A DNA stretch of 64,000 nucleotides from UBA6544 sp038131165. GTDB taxonomy: Bacteria > Pseudomonadota > Alphaproteobacteria > UBA8366. The notes under the pieces were generated by a model. It was not told the DNA's origin. It saw only the letters and a program-made list of their open reading frames with translations, and did no database searches. Made by a program: the position numbers and the translations under genes. Where the stretch lies: contig JAYPOZ010000010.1 of the NCBI GenBank assembly GCA_038131165.1, positions 1 to 64,000 of the forward strand. Direction: 5' to 3'. Every line of letters begins with the position of its first letter. The stretch's first letter is position 1. Positions 9,352 through 16,827 of the stretch are shown here, one piece after another.

Positions 9352-9645
9352 TCAATCGACCCCTTCGACGATTCGGAAGTCGCGCACCGCGCCGTCGCCG
9401 AGAGCCGCGACCGCGGCCTGATACTCCGGGCTCTTATAAGCCGCGAGCGCGGCCTCGAAACTCGGAAACTCGACCAGCACGGTTCGCTCGGCCAGGCCGT
9501 CCTCGAACGCCTCGACGCGGCCGTCCCTGGCCAGGATATCGGCGCCCTGCGGCAGCATCGCCTTCGGCGCCAATTCGGCATACCGCTTCAATTTTTCGGA
9601 ATCGCGGATTTCCCGGTAGCACACCACCAGATAGCCCTTCGCCAT
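9352..9645 (-). CDS. DUF1330 family protein
   Basis: A small ferredoxin-like (dimeric alpha-beta barrel) protein of 97 residues, with the DUF1330 landmarks GYLVVCYREIRD, LARDGRVEAFE, VLVEFPSFEAALA and the YKSPEYQ motif. Function is unknown for the family. I prefer the ATG at 9645 because AAGGGAGG lies about five bases upstream. An upstream GTG at 9651 would abut that site. It is the first gene of the minus-strand operon. Confidence 0.85.
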   Translation of the reverse strand: MAKGYLVVCYREIRDSEKLKRYAELAPKAMLPQGADILARDGRVEAFEDGLAERTVLVEFPSFEAALAAYKSPEYQAAVAALGDGAVRDFRIVEGVD

Positions 9646-9762
9646 CGCCACCTCCCTTTCCGTCGCCAGTGCACCAGAAAGACTATGTCGCCGAGAGTCG
9701 CCGCCAATCTGGGCGGCGACAATTCGGCGCCGAGCGCTGAGGGCGGGGCGGATTGTGATAGG

Positions 9763-9853
9763 TGGCGGAGGGAGTGGGATTCGAACCCACGTTAGGGAGT
9801 TACCCTAAACACGCTTTCCAAGCGTGCGCCTTAAGCCACTCGGCCATCCCTCC
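9763..9853 (-). tRNA. tRNA-Ser (GGA)
   Basis: On the minus strand the sequence folds as a class II tRNA. The acceptor GGAGGGA (9853-9847) pairs with TCCCTCC (9773-9767), with discriminator G and an encoded CCA at 9765-9763. The anticodon arm cacgc/gcgtg encloses the loop TTGGAAA, giving anticodon GGA. A long variable arm and the T arm with GGTTCGAATCC are present. The gene stands alone between the DUF1330 gene and a small membrane protein. Confidence 0.95.
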
Positions 9854-10004
9854 GATGCCGTATTACGGCAGCGCGATACTTAACCGACCGTCCGGAAGAG
9901 AGCAAGCGAAGCGCACGGGTGGATTTCGGAGTGCCGCCGCGCCGAAAGAAATGCTAACCTTGGCCGGACGGCACCTTTCCTTCAGTCACATCAGATCGGC
10001 AGAC

Positions 10005-10334
10005 ATGTCCATACTCCGAATCCTTGGCCGCCTTGTCCTGGCCCTCGCCTGCGGCGAATTTCTGTTCGGCCTTTGGATCTGGCTGGCGGGGCACGACGTC
10101 ACCCGCAGTGCCGGCGAGCTTTGGTACAAGCTGGCGCCCGGTTCGCTCAATCTGAGCCAAGCCATCGTGCAGCGCTATCTCCACCCGGAAATCTGGGAAC
10201 GGGTCGCCGTGCCGCTGCTCCTGATGCCGTTCTGGGAGGCCGTCGTCTACCTCTTCATCGTGTTTTTCGTCCTCGGCAGCACGCTGGTGTTCTTCGCCCG
10301 CCGACGGCGCGTGCGGCCGAGCGAGCGGTCCTGA
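10005..10334 (+). CDS. small two-helix membrane protein, unknown
   Basis: A 109-residue protein I do not recognise. It has a hydrophobic segment at about 8-28 (LVLALACGEFLFGLWIWLAG) and a second at about 71-97 (LLLMPFWEAVVYLFIVFFVL), and ends in a basic tail (RRRRVRP). This gives an inner-membrane hairpin with a loop of about 40 residues between the helices. It starts at the ATG at 10005 and has no obvious operon partner. The next gene, gluQ, is convergent. Confidence 0.65.
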   Translation: MSILRILGRLVLALACGEFLFGLWIWLAGHDVTRSAGELWYKLAPGSLNLSQAIVQRYLHPEIWERVAVPLLLMPFWEAVVYLFIVFFVLGSTLVFFARRRRVRPSERS

Positions 10335-10374
10335 GGGACGCGCGTTCCCGACCGCGCACGGCATCGCGCACAGC

Positions 10375-11220
10375 TCAGTCCGGATATCCCGCCAGCGCCC
10401 GCACCGCCGCCGCCGTAAGCCCGGCCGCCCGCATCTCCGCCAGGGTCCGCGCCTTGTCCCGTTTGGCGAAGCGCCTGCCGTCCTCGCCGACCAGCAGTGG
10501 ATGATGGCTATAGGCGGGCGCCGGCAGCCCGAGCAATGCCTGCAGCAGCCGGTGGACATGGGTCGCCTCCAGCAGGTCCTCGCCGCGCGTGACCAGGGTC
10601 ACCCCCTGTACGGCGTCATCGACGACGACCGCCAGATGATAGCTGGTGGCGATATCCTTGCGGGCGATCACCACGTCGCCGAACAGCGCCGGCGTCACGT
10701 CGATGCGCCCGCGGCCCCGGTCCTCGAAGCCGAGCGGACCGCAGCGCCGCGCCGCGCGGGCGGCGTCCAGCCGCAGCGCGTGCGCCTCCCCCGCCGCGAT
10801 CCGGTCCCGGCGTTCCGCCGCCGAGAGCCCCCGGCAGGTGCCCGGGTAGAGCGGTCCTTCGCGGCCGTGCGGGGCCTGGCCGGCGCGGGCGATCTCGCGC
10901 TCGATGTCCCGGCGGGTGCAGAAACACGGATAGGCCAGATCCTCGGCCCGCAGGCGTTCGAGCGCCGCCCGGTATTCGCCGAGATGATCCGATTGCCGGC
11001 GCACCGGCGTCTCCCAGTCGAGGCCGAGCCAGGCCAGATCCTCGAAAATCGCGGCTTCGAACTCGGGCCGGCAGCGGGTGCGGTCGATGTCCTCGATCCG
11101 CAGCAGGAACCGGCCGGAGTCCTGCCGCGCCGCGCGCGCCGCGAACAGCGCGCTATAGGCATGGCCGAGGTGCAGCCGGCCGCTCGGGCTCGGCGCGAAG
11201 CGCGTCACCGTCTCGCTCAT
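10375..11220 (-). CDS. gluQ: glutamyl-Q tRNA(Asp) synthetase
   Basis: A 281-residue truncated GluRS paralogue that attaches glutamate to queuosine in tRNA-Asp and lacks the anticodon-binding domain. RFAPSPSGRLHLGHAYSA contains the HIGH-type motif. Cysteines of the zinc site are in PCFCTRRD with a later YPGTC. RRFAKRDKART is the degenerate KMSKS motif. The ATG at 11220 starts the homology. The frame stays open upstream into the spacer without support. It is divergent from the glycosylase gene. Confidence 0.9.
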   Translation of the reverse strand: MSETVTRFAPSPSGRLHLGHAYSALFAARAARQDSGRFLLRIEDIDRTRCRPEFEAAIFEDLAWLGLDWETPVRRQSDHLGEYRAALERLRAEDLAYPCFCTRRDIEREIARAGQAPHGREGPLYPGTCRGLSAAERRDRIAAGEAHALRLDAARAARRCGPLGFEDRGRGRIDVTPALFGDVVIARKDIATSYHLAVVVDDAVQGVTLVTRGEDLLEATHVHRLLQALLGLPAPAYSHHPLLVGEDGRRFAKRDKARTLAEMRAAGLTAAAVRALAGYPD

Positions 11221-11278
11221 GATATTGGCCCGCTCATGACTCTGGCCGTATACGCCGCCTTGGCGTAAGTCAATCCGC

Positions 11279-11887
11279 ATGACACCGGCCTTCATCCAGG
11301 ACGCCCTGCGGGAGCTCGCCGGGCGCGACGCCGACATCGCCGCCGCCTTGCGGGAGGTCGGCTATCCGGCGCCCCGCAACCGCGCGCCCGGCTTTCAGAC
11401 CTTGATCAACATCATTCTCGGCCAGCAGGTCTCGACGCAATCCGCCGCCGCCATCCGGGCCCGGCTCGAAGCCGCCGTCGACCCGCTGACGCCGGAGGGG
11501 TTTCTGGCGGCCGGCGACGACGTGCTCCGGGGCGCCGGGCTCAGCGGCCGCAAGGTCGAGTACGGCAGAAGCCTCGCCGAGGCGATCCTGGACGGCACCC
11601 TGGAGACCGGCCGGCTGGCGGAACTCGACGACGCGCAGGTGATGCAGGCGATCACCGGCATTCGCGGCCTCGGCCCGTGGACCGCGGAGATCTATATGCT
11701 GTTCGCGCTCGGCCGCGCCGATGTCTGGCCGGCGGGCGATCTGGCCATCCAGGTCGCGGTCCAGAAGCTCAAGCGCATGCGCAAACGCCCCGACCGAAAG
11801 CGCCTCGAGACCGTGGCCCGGCGCTGGCGGCCCTATCGCGGGGTGGCGGCGCTGTTTCTTTGGCATTATTACAAAGGGGCGCCCTGA
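11279..11887 (+). CDS. DNA-3-methyladenine glycosylase (AlkA-like, HhH-GPD)
   Basis: A 202-residue base-excision repair glycosylase of the HhH-GPD superfamily. The helix-hairpin-helix is ITGIRGLGPWTAEIYML, and the catalytic Asp follows in WPAGDLAIQ. Early on, the TLINIILGQQVSTQSA helix matches the family. The protein is shorter than E. coli AlkA, lacking its N-terminal TBP-like domain, and there is no cysteine cluster for an iron-sulfur centre. It is divergent from gluQ with 58 bases between starts. Confidence 0.88.
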   Translation: MTPAFIQDALRELAGRDADIAAALREVGYPAPRNRAPGFQTLINIILGQQVSTQSAAAIRARLEAAVDPLTPEGFLAAGDDVLRGAGLSGRKVEYGRSLAEAILDGTLETGRLAELDDAQVMQAITGIRGLGPWTAEIYMLFALGRADVWPAGDLAIQVAVQKLKRMRKRPDRKRLETVARRWRPYRGVAALFLWHYYKGAP

Positions 11888-11922
11888 GCCGAGATACCCT
11901 GAGCCCACAGGAAGGAAATGCG

Positions 11923-12585
11923 ATGACCGATACCCCAGCGCTCGACGGACCCCGCTACGGCCCGGCCGCGGGAGGCGCCCCGCAACAGATCATCATGCTG
12001 TTGCACGGGGTCGGCGCGGACGGCCGCGATCTGATCGAAATGGCGCCGCACCTCAGCCAGATTTTCCCCAACGCCGCGTTCGTCGCGCCGAACGCCCCCA
12101 ACCGCTACGATCAGGGCCTGTCGGGCTATCAGTGGATCTCCAGCGGCCTGCGGGTCGAGGCGGAAGCGGTCGAGGCGATCAAGGCCTCGGCGGCGATCCT
12201 CGACCGGTTCATCGACGAGGAACTGGCGCGCGCCCGGCTCGGCCCGGAGAAGCTGGCCCTGGTCGGGTTCAGCCAGGGTACGATGATGAGCCTCTACACG
12301 GCGCCGCGCCGGCCGCATCCGATCGCCGGCATTTTGGGTTACTCCGGACGTCTCGTCGGGGCCAATCTCCTGGCCGCCGAGGTCAGGAGCCGCCCGCCCG
12401 TCTTCCTCGCCCATGGCGCGATGGACCCGGTGCTGCCGATCGAATGCATGACTTCGGCGGAGGAAATCCTGACCCAAAACGGCTTCTCGGTGCAGACCCT
12501 GCGCTGTCCCCATCTCGGCCACAGCATCGACGAGGACGGGCTCGTCCAGGGCACGCAGTTCCTGCGCACCGTGCTCGGCGTCTGA
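11923..12585 (+). CDS. phospholipase/carboxylesterase family hydrolase
   Basis: A 220-residue alpha/beta hydrolase of the carboxylesterase/thioesterase (YpfH-like) family. It has the early LLHGVGADGRDLIEMAP, the nucleophile elbow LVGFSQGTMMSL, the Asp in AHGAMDPVLPIE, and the His in CPHLGHSIDEDG. It starts at the ATG at 11923 after GGAAGGAAA, 35 bases after the glycosylase. The physiological ester is unknown. Confidence 0.85.
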   Translation: MTDTPALDGPRYGPAAGGAPQQIIMLLHGVGADGRDLIEMAPHLSQIFPNAAFVAPNAPNRYDQGLSGYQWISSGLRVEAEAVEAIKASAAILDRFIDEELARARLGPEKLALVGFSQGTMMSLYTAPRRPHPIAGILGYSGRLVGANLLAAEVRSRPPVFLAHGAMDPVLPIECMTSAEEILTQNGFSVQTLRCPHLGHSIDEDGLVQGTQFLRTVLGV

Positions 12586-12590
12586 AGGCG

Positions 12591-13223
12591 ATGCCGCTGC
12601 GGAACCGGGTGACCCCCCGGGGGCTCCTCGAAGCCGACTCGGCGCGCGGCGACTTCATGGGCAACCGGGGCATTCTGCACGGCGAGGACCGCCGGCTCGG
12701 CAAGCGCCGCTGGGCGCACAAGACGTGGATCATCTGCCGCACCGAATTCCGCGGCCGCCGGCGCCGCGTGATGACCCCGCATCGCTACACGGAGTTGTTC
12801 TTTCTCGACGAGGCCGTCGCCGTCGCGGCGGGGCATCGGCCGTGCTACGAATGCCGGCGGCAGGATTTCCGGGCCTGGCAGGCGGCGTGGCAGCGCGCCG
12901 CAGCACTCGCCGCGCCGCCCCGGGCCGGGGAGATGGACGCGGTCCTGCACCGGGAACGGATCGACCCCGAAACCCGCCGCCAGCGCGTTTGGGAGAGCGC
13001 GCTCGACCCGCTGCCGGACGGCACCTTCGTCCTCTTCGGCGACGTCCCGCATCTGGTGCGCGGCGGCGACCTTTTGCCCTGGCGCCACGCCGGGTACGGC
13101 GCCGCCCGCCCCCGGCCGCACGCCGCCCATGTGCCGGTTCTGACGCCGCCGGCCGCGGTCGCGGCTTTGCGCGCCGGCTTCCGGCCGCGCCTTCACGCCT
13201 CGGCGAGTCCCCTCAAGATATGA
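12591..13223 (+). CDS. conserved hypothetical protein with CxxC motif
   Basis: A 210-residue protein of unknown function. Visible features are the N-terminal GDFMGNRGILHG, a basic block (RRLGKRRWAHKTW, then RGRRRRVMTPHRYTELFFLDE), and a conserved-looking GHRPCYECRRQDFRAW with Cys at 85 and 88. The C-terminal half is Ala/Arg/Pro-rich. Basic residues with a single CxxC suggest nucleic-acid or metal binding, which is inference only. It begins six bases after the esterase stop, so the two are likely co-transcribed. Confidence 0.6.
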   Translation: MPLRNRVTPRGLLEADSARGDFMGNRGILHGEDRRLGKRRWAHKTWIICRTEFRGRRRRVMTPHRYTELFFLDEAVAVAAGHRPCYECRRQDFRAWQAAWQRAAALAAPPRAGEMDAVLHRERIDPETRRQRVWESALDPLPDGTFVLFGDVPHLVRGGDLLPWRHAGYGAARPRPHAAHVPVLTPPAAVAALRAGFRPRLHASASPLKI

Positions 13224-13334
13224 CACTGACGTGAATTTTTTACCGAGTCGCGCTCAACATCTTGTGTCTGCCGATCTTTTCGGCTATCTCAATACCATCC
13301 ACCGGCAACGCAAAGGAAACGGGGGAAACGACAG

Positions 13335-13898
13335 GTGGCTTGGGGTTCCAAGGAAAATCCGGCCCTGGTGTTGAATGCGGACTTCCGTCCGTTGAGCTAT
13401 TTTCCTTTGTCGCTTTTCTCCTGGCAGGATGCCATCAAGGCGGTGGTCACCGACCGGGTCAACGTGATCTCCGAGTACGATACCGTGGTCCGCTCGCCAT
13501 CCTTCGAACTGCGCCTGCCCAGCGTCATCTCCCTAAAGGAATACGTTCCCCGGCTGCGCAAGCCGGCCTTTACCCGCTTCAACGTTTTTCTGCGCGACCG
13601 CTTCGCCTGCCAGTACTGCGGCGTGGCGCTGCCGTCGCACGAGTTGACCTTCGATCACGTCATCCCGCGCTCGCGCGGCGGGCGGACGACCTGGGAGAAC
13701 GTGGTGACCGCCTGCGCGCCCTGCAATCTGCGCAAGGGAGGCCGCATGCCGCGCGCCGCCGACATGGTGCCGAAGCGCACGCCGGCGCAACCCTCGGTCT
13801 GGGAAATGCAGGAGAACGGCCGCCTGTTTCCGCCCAACTTCCTGCACGACAGCTGGCGCGATTACCTGTATTGGGACGCCGAGCTCGACCCCACCTAG
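13335..13898 (+). CDS. HNH endonuclease family protein
   Basis: A 187-residue HNH nuclease-fold protein. The core CQYCGVALPSHELTFDHVIPRSRGG has the first CxxC and the Asp-His pair, and CAPCNLRKGG is the second CxxC. About 90 residues precede the domain, beginning NPALVLNADFRPLSYFPLSL, as in widespread bacterial single HNH proteins thought to act in DNA processing. The start is GTG at 13335, preceded by GGGGGAAAC. It is convergent with coq7, with about 10 bases between stops. Confidence 0.85.
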   Translation: MAWGSKENPALVLNADFRPLSYFPLSLFSWQDAIKAVVTDRVNVISEYDTVVRSPSFELRLPSVISLKEYVPRLRKPAFTRFNVFLRDRFACQYCGVALPSHELTFDHVIPRSRGGRTTWENVVTACAPCNLRKGGRMPRAADMVPKRTPAQPSVWEMQENGRLFPPNFLHDSWRDYLYWDAELDPT

Positions 13899-13908
13899 AG
13901 GCCCCGGC

Positions 13909-14469
13909 TCACAGGCGGGTGGAAAGCCAGATCGCCAGTTTCGAGCCGGCCTTGACGACCGCCGACAGCGCAAGATAACCCGGGGCGCGCTCGGCGCCGC
14001 GCTCGAGCGCCGTGTCGCGGTGCGCCAGTTCCTCGGCTCGGAACGCTTCGATGGTGGCTTTCAGCTCGGATTCGTCGGCGCCGAGCCGCGCGGCCTGTTC
14101 GCGGTAATGACCGTCGATGACCTCCTCGACCGCGACCGTGCAGGCCATCGCGGCCCGCGGGCCCATCCGCGCGGTCAGGGATCCCAGCGCAAACCCGGCC
14201 ACCCGCCAGAGCGGCGAAAGCAGCGTCGGCCGCACCCGGCGCTCGACGATCAGGGTCTCGAAGGTCTCCAGGTGGCGCTTTTCCTGCGCCGCCATTTCCA
14301 GCACCGCGTCGCGGTCGGGCCCCGGCGCCAGCACCGAGAGTTGCCCCTCGTAGATGCGCACCGCGCCGAATTCGCCCGCATGGTCGACGCGGATCATCGC
14401 CTCGACCCCCGCCGCCGTATCGCCCGGCAGATAGGCCGGCCCGGGTTTCCCTTTTGCCCGTTCCGTCAT
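13909..14469 (-). CDS. coq7: demethoxyubiquinone hydroxylase (COQ7 family)
   Basis: A di-iron hydroxylase of 186 residues that adds the C6 hydroxyl in ubiquinone synthesis. The ligand motifs of the ferritin-like fold are visible: VDHAGEFGAVRIYEGQ, the EKRHLETFE pair, EEVIDGHY, and EELAHRDTALE. The length is normal for the bacterial enzyme. The ATG at 14469 overlaps the stop of dsbB by four bases (ATGA), so it is coupled to that gene. Confidence 0.92.
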   Translation of the reverse strand: MTERAKGKPGPAYLPGDTAAGVEAMIRVDHAGEFGAVRIYEGQLSVLAPGPDRDAVLEMAAQEKRHLETFETLIVERRVRPTLLSPLWRVAGFALGSLTARMGPRAAMACTVAVEEVIDGHYREQAARLGADESELKATIEAFRAEELAHRDTALERGAERAPGYLALSAVVKAGSKLAIWLSTRL

Positions 14470-14516
14470 GGGCCGGCATTCCGGGTGCCGGCGTTCCGGG
14501 TGCCGGCGTCCCGGTA
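14466..14516. repeat. short tandem repeat at the dsbB 3' end
   Basis: A unit of about 16 bases (CCGGCGTTCCGGGTG and variants) occurs nearly three times in a row at the end of dsbB. It encodes the AGTRN repeats of its C-terminus and reaches the overlap with the coq7 start. It looks like a local slippage expansion. Confidence 0.6.
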
Positions 14517-14993
14517 TTTCCAGGTCAGAAAGACGCCCCCGAGCCCCGCGGCGAAAGACAGGAGCGCGTTGTATCCCGCCATCGAAATGCCGAACAGCGA
14601 CCACGGTATCTCGTCGCAGCGCACCACCGGCGCGCTCATGATCTGGCGCTTCAGCGCCTCGAGCGTCATCGGCGCGTCGGAGACTCCGCCGCAGGACGCC
14701 AGGCCCGGCCACCAATGCTGTTCGCCGCCGACTTTAACGGCGGCGACCCCCGCACCCCCCACCACCCCGGCGGAAGCGAGCAGCCCCACCACCCGGCCCA
14801 GGGCCCGGCCGCGCAGTACGCGGGCCGCGGCGCCGAGGGCGATGGCGGCCCACCACGGCCAGCGCTGGTAGAGGCAGAGCGCGCAGGGCTGCAATCCGCC
14901 GAGATACTGAAACCCGTAGGCCGACCCCAGGGCGATGATGCCGAGGAGGGCCTGCATTTGGGCCACGGTCTGTAATCTCGCGATTTCCGGCAT
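14466..14993 (-). CDS. disulfide bond formation protein B (DsbB family)
   Basis: An inner-membrane quinone reductase of the DsbB family, 175 residues with about four hydrophobic segments. The first periplasmic loop has the CxxC pair in GLQPCALCLYQRWPWW. The second redox pair is in the LASCGG and VRCDEIPWSLFGISM segments. The start is taken as the ATG at 14993, and a later Met at 14957 is possible. The C-terminus ends in a short tandem repeat (AGTRNAGTRNAGP) not expected in the family and encoded by repeated DNA. Confidence 0.85.
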   Translation of the reverse strand: MPEIARLQTVAQMQALLGIIALGSAYGFQYLGGLQPCALCLYQRWPWWAAIALGAAARVLRGRALGRVVGLLASAGVVGGAGVAAVKVGGEQHWWPGLASCGGVSDAPMTLEALKRQIMSAPVVRCDEIPWSLFGISMAGYNALLSFAAGLGGVFLTWKYRDAGTRNAGTRNAGP

Positions 14994-15016
14994 TCTCGGC
15001 AATTCCGGCCGTCCCG

Positions 15017-15595
15017 TTACAGCAGCTTCAGCAGGGCGAACCCGCCGACCAGCAGGATCACGAAGACTATACTCAATAATTCGAGGCGTTTCTCGACGAA
15101 TTCGCGGATCGGCGGCCCGAACTTCCACAGCAATGCCGCTTCCAGAAAGAAGCGCGCGCCCCGGCTCAACACGGAGGCGATGACAAAGGTCAGCGGATCG
15201 AGCATGAAGACGCCGCTCAGGATGGTAGCGATCTTGTAGGGAAACGGGGTCAGTCCCGCCATCGCGACGATCCACGCGCCGTATTGGTCGCTCTTCAGTT
15301 TGAATTCGTCGAAGCCTGCGGTCAGGCCATAGAACTCGACGATGCGGTACCCGACGGATTCGTAGAGGAAATAGCCGATCGCATAGCCCGCGAGCCCGCC
15401 CAGCACCGAGGCCACGGTGCAGACGGCGGCGATGCGCCAGGCCGCGGCCCGGTCGGACAGGACCATCGGCACGATCATCACGTCGGGCGGGATCGGGAAG
15501 ACCGAACTTTCCGCGAAGGAGACCAGCGCCAGCCACCAGATCGCCTGAGGATGCGCCGCCAGATCGATGACCCGGTCGTAGAGCCGTCTAATCAT
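15017..15595 (-). CDS. YqaA/DedA family membrane protein
   Basis: A 192-residue integral membrane protein of the DedA-like (SNARE-associated/VTT) superfamily, YqaA branch. It has several hydrophobic segments, the early ESSVFPIPPDVMIVPMVL re-entrant motif, GGLAGYAIGYFLYE, and LTPFPYKIATILSGVF. Relatives are linked to lipid translocation and membrane homeostasis, but the role here is unproven. It reads in the same direction as dsbB and ends 23 bases before its start. Confidence 0.85.
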   Translation of the reverse strand: MIRRLYDRVIDLAAHPQAIWWLALVSFAESSVFPIPPDVMIVPMVLSDRAAAWRIAAVCTVASVLGGLAGYAIGYFLYESVGYRIVEFYGLTAGFDEFKLKSDQYGAWIVAMAGLTPFPYKIATILSGVFMLDPLTFVIASVLSRGARFFLEAALLWKFGPPIREFVEKRLELLSIVFVILLVGGFALLKLL

Positions 15596-15613
15596 GCGGC
15601 GCGGCCCGACGCA

Positions 15614-16063
15614 CTAGGACGGGGCACCGAAAGACTGCTGCGGGACGCCCCGGTTGAGCGACAAATGCGTGTGATTGGCCTTCCAGGGCGCGTCGATCCC
15701 GTCGCGCTGCAGCCCGACCGTGGCCCGACCGGGCCGCGGGTAGGACTCGCCGTTCTCATGGAACCCTGTCGAAGTCCAAACCAGTACGGCGATCGCGAAG
15801 AGCCGGTCCGGCGAGACCCGTACCTGCAGCGTTTCCGTCATGAAGCGGAAATCCCGGATCGTCGGCCAGATGCTCATCCATTGTTTCTCGACAAGATTGT
15901 CGCGGCCCTCGACCGTATCCATCCAGGTGCCGAAGCCGACGACATTGTCCGCCATCATGGGCCGGGCCGATTCGAAATCGACCGCCGCCACATATCCGCT
16001 CCAGGTGTCGAACCAATCCTTGATGGAGGCGCGATCCGCCTCGTTCTCCGCTGATGTGCTCAT
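15614..16063 (-). CDS. NTF2-like (SnoaL/DUF4440-type) protein
   Basis: A 149-residue single-domain protein with the cone-like NTF2 fold pattern: an N-terminal helix (ADRASIKDWFDTWSGYVAAVD), then MMADNVVGFGTWMDTVEG, then alternating strands ending WKANHTHLSLNRG. Such proteins are isomerase-like enzymes or ligand binders, and no catalytic residues can be assigned. It lies 18 bases upstream of the YqaA gene on the same strand. Confidence 0.75.
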   Translation of the reverse strand: MSTSAENEADRASIKDWFDTWSGYVAAVDFESARPMMADNVVGFGTWMDTVEGRDNLVEKQWMSIWPTIRDFRFMTETLQVRVSPDRLFAIAVLVWTSTGFHENGESYPRPGRATVGLQRDGIDAPWKANHTHLSLNRGVPQQSFGAPS

Positions 16064-16138
16064 ATCCGTTTTCCAACCGTTGCGCCGTGTCGAATGTACT
16101 ATACGGCCCGACGCGCAATTGGAAATGCCAAGTGGCGG

Positions 16139-16699
16139 CTATTGCCCCTCGGGCGCCTCGGAAACGCGGAGAATCCCGCGGCGCAGGGTCGCGAAGCGCT
16201 GTTCGGTCGATTGGTGCAACGGATTCGCCCGGTCGACCAGCGTGCGGGAGATGCCGGCCCAATCGTCCGGATCGAGCAGGCGCAGCGCCTCCGGAAACAG
16301 ATAATCCTCCTCCAATCTGATGTGGAGGCGATAGGCGTCGAGGAAGCCGCCGAAAACATGGGTCACCAGGTCGCGCGACATGGTTTCGTCCCGCATCAGC
16401 CGCTCGACCGTCTCGTGCACATGGCGGGTTTGCCCGCCCAGCCTCTGATGCGCCGCGCTCAGATCGGCAATCCCCGCATCGAGATTGGGCTGGCGCTCGA
16501 CCATCACCGCGTAGATCGCGTCTTCCTTGGGATGATGACAAGCCTCGGGATAGTCGAGGCAATAGTCCATGATCTCCTGCAGCAGGTGATAATCCGCGAC
16601 GTCGCCGGCGTCGAAGACCCGTATTTCCTGTTCGATCAGGTCCAGGATGCGGCTCATGCTCGTATGTTCGTCTTGCAGCTGACGGATGATTTCAGACAT
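16139..16699 (-). CDS. hemerythrin HHE domain protein
   Basis: A 186-residue four-helix protein with a HHE di-iron pattern: QDEHTSMSRILDLIEQE near the N-terminus, CHHPKEDAIYAVM, then H-x-x-x-E type motifs (HVHETVERL) and HIRLEEDYLFPEA. The family binds oxygen, NO or iron in the cytoplasm. The ATG at 16699 follows GGGAGAG. It is divergent from the CoA-transferase of the second catabolic cluster. Confidence 0.88.
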   Translation of the reverse strand: MSEIIRQLQDEHTSMSRILDLIEQEIRVFDAGDVADYHLLQEIMDYCLDYPEACHHPKEDAIYAVMVERQPNLDAGIADLSAAHQRLGGQTRHVHETVERLMRDETMSRDLVTHVFGGFLDAYRLHIRLEEDYLFPEALRLLDPDDWAGISRTLVDRANPLHQSTEQRFATLRRGILRVSEAPEGQ

Positions 16700-16827
16700 G
16701 CCGCTCTCCCGATGCTTTCGGCTGGCCCGACACTCGCCCGGCACTCTAGCGTCCGGCGCCGGCCGCTGCCTTGACATGGCTCAAGCGGGCTTATCTTGAT
16801 GAAGGCCTCACTGGACGGAAGGAATAC

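Noticed and set aside
9854..9870. Hairpin GCCGTATTACGGC upstream of tRNA-Ser as a promoter or operator
   Set aside because: I could not find a convincing -35/-10 pair next to it.
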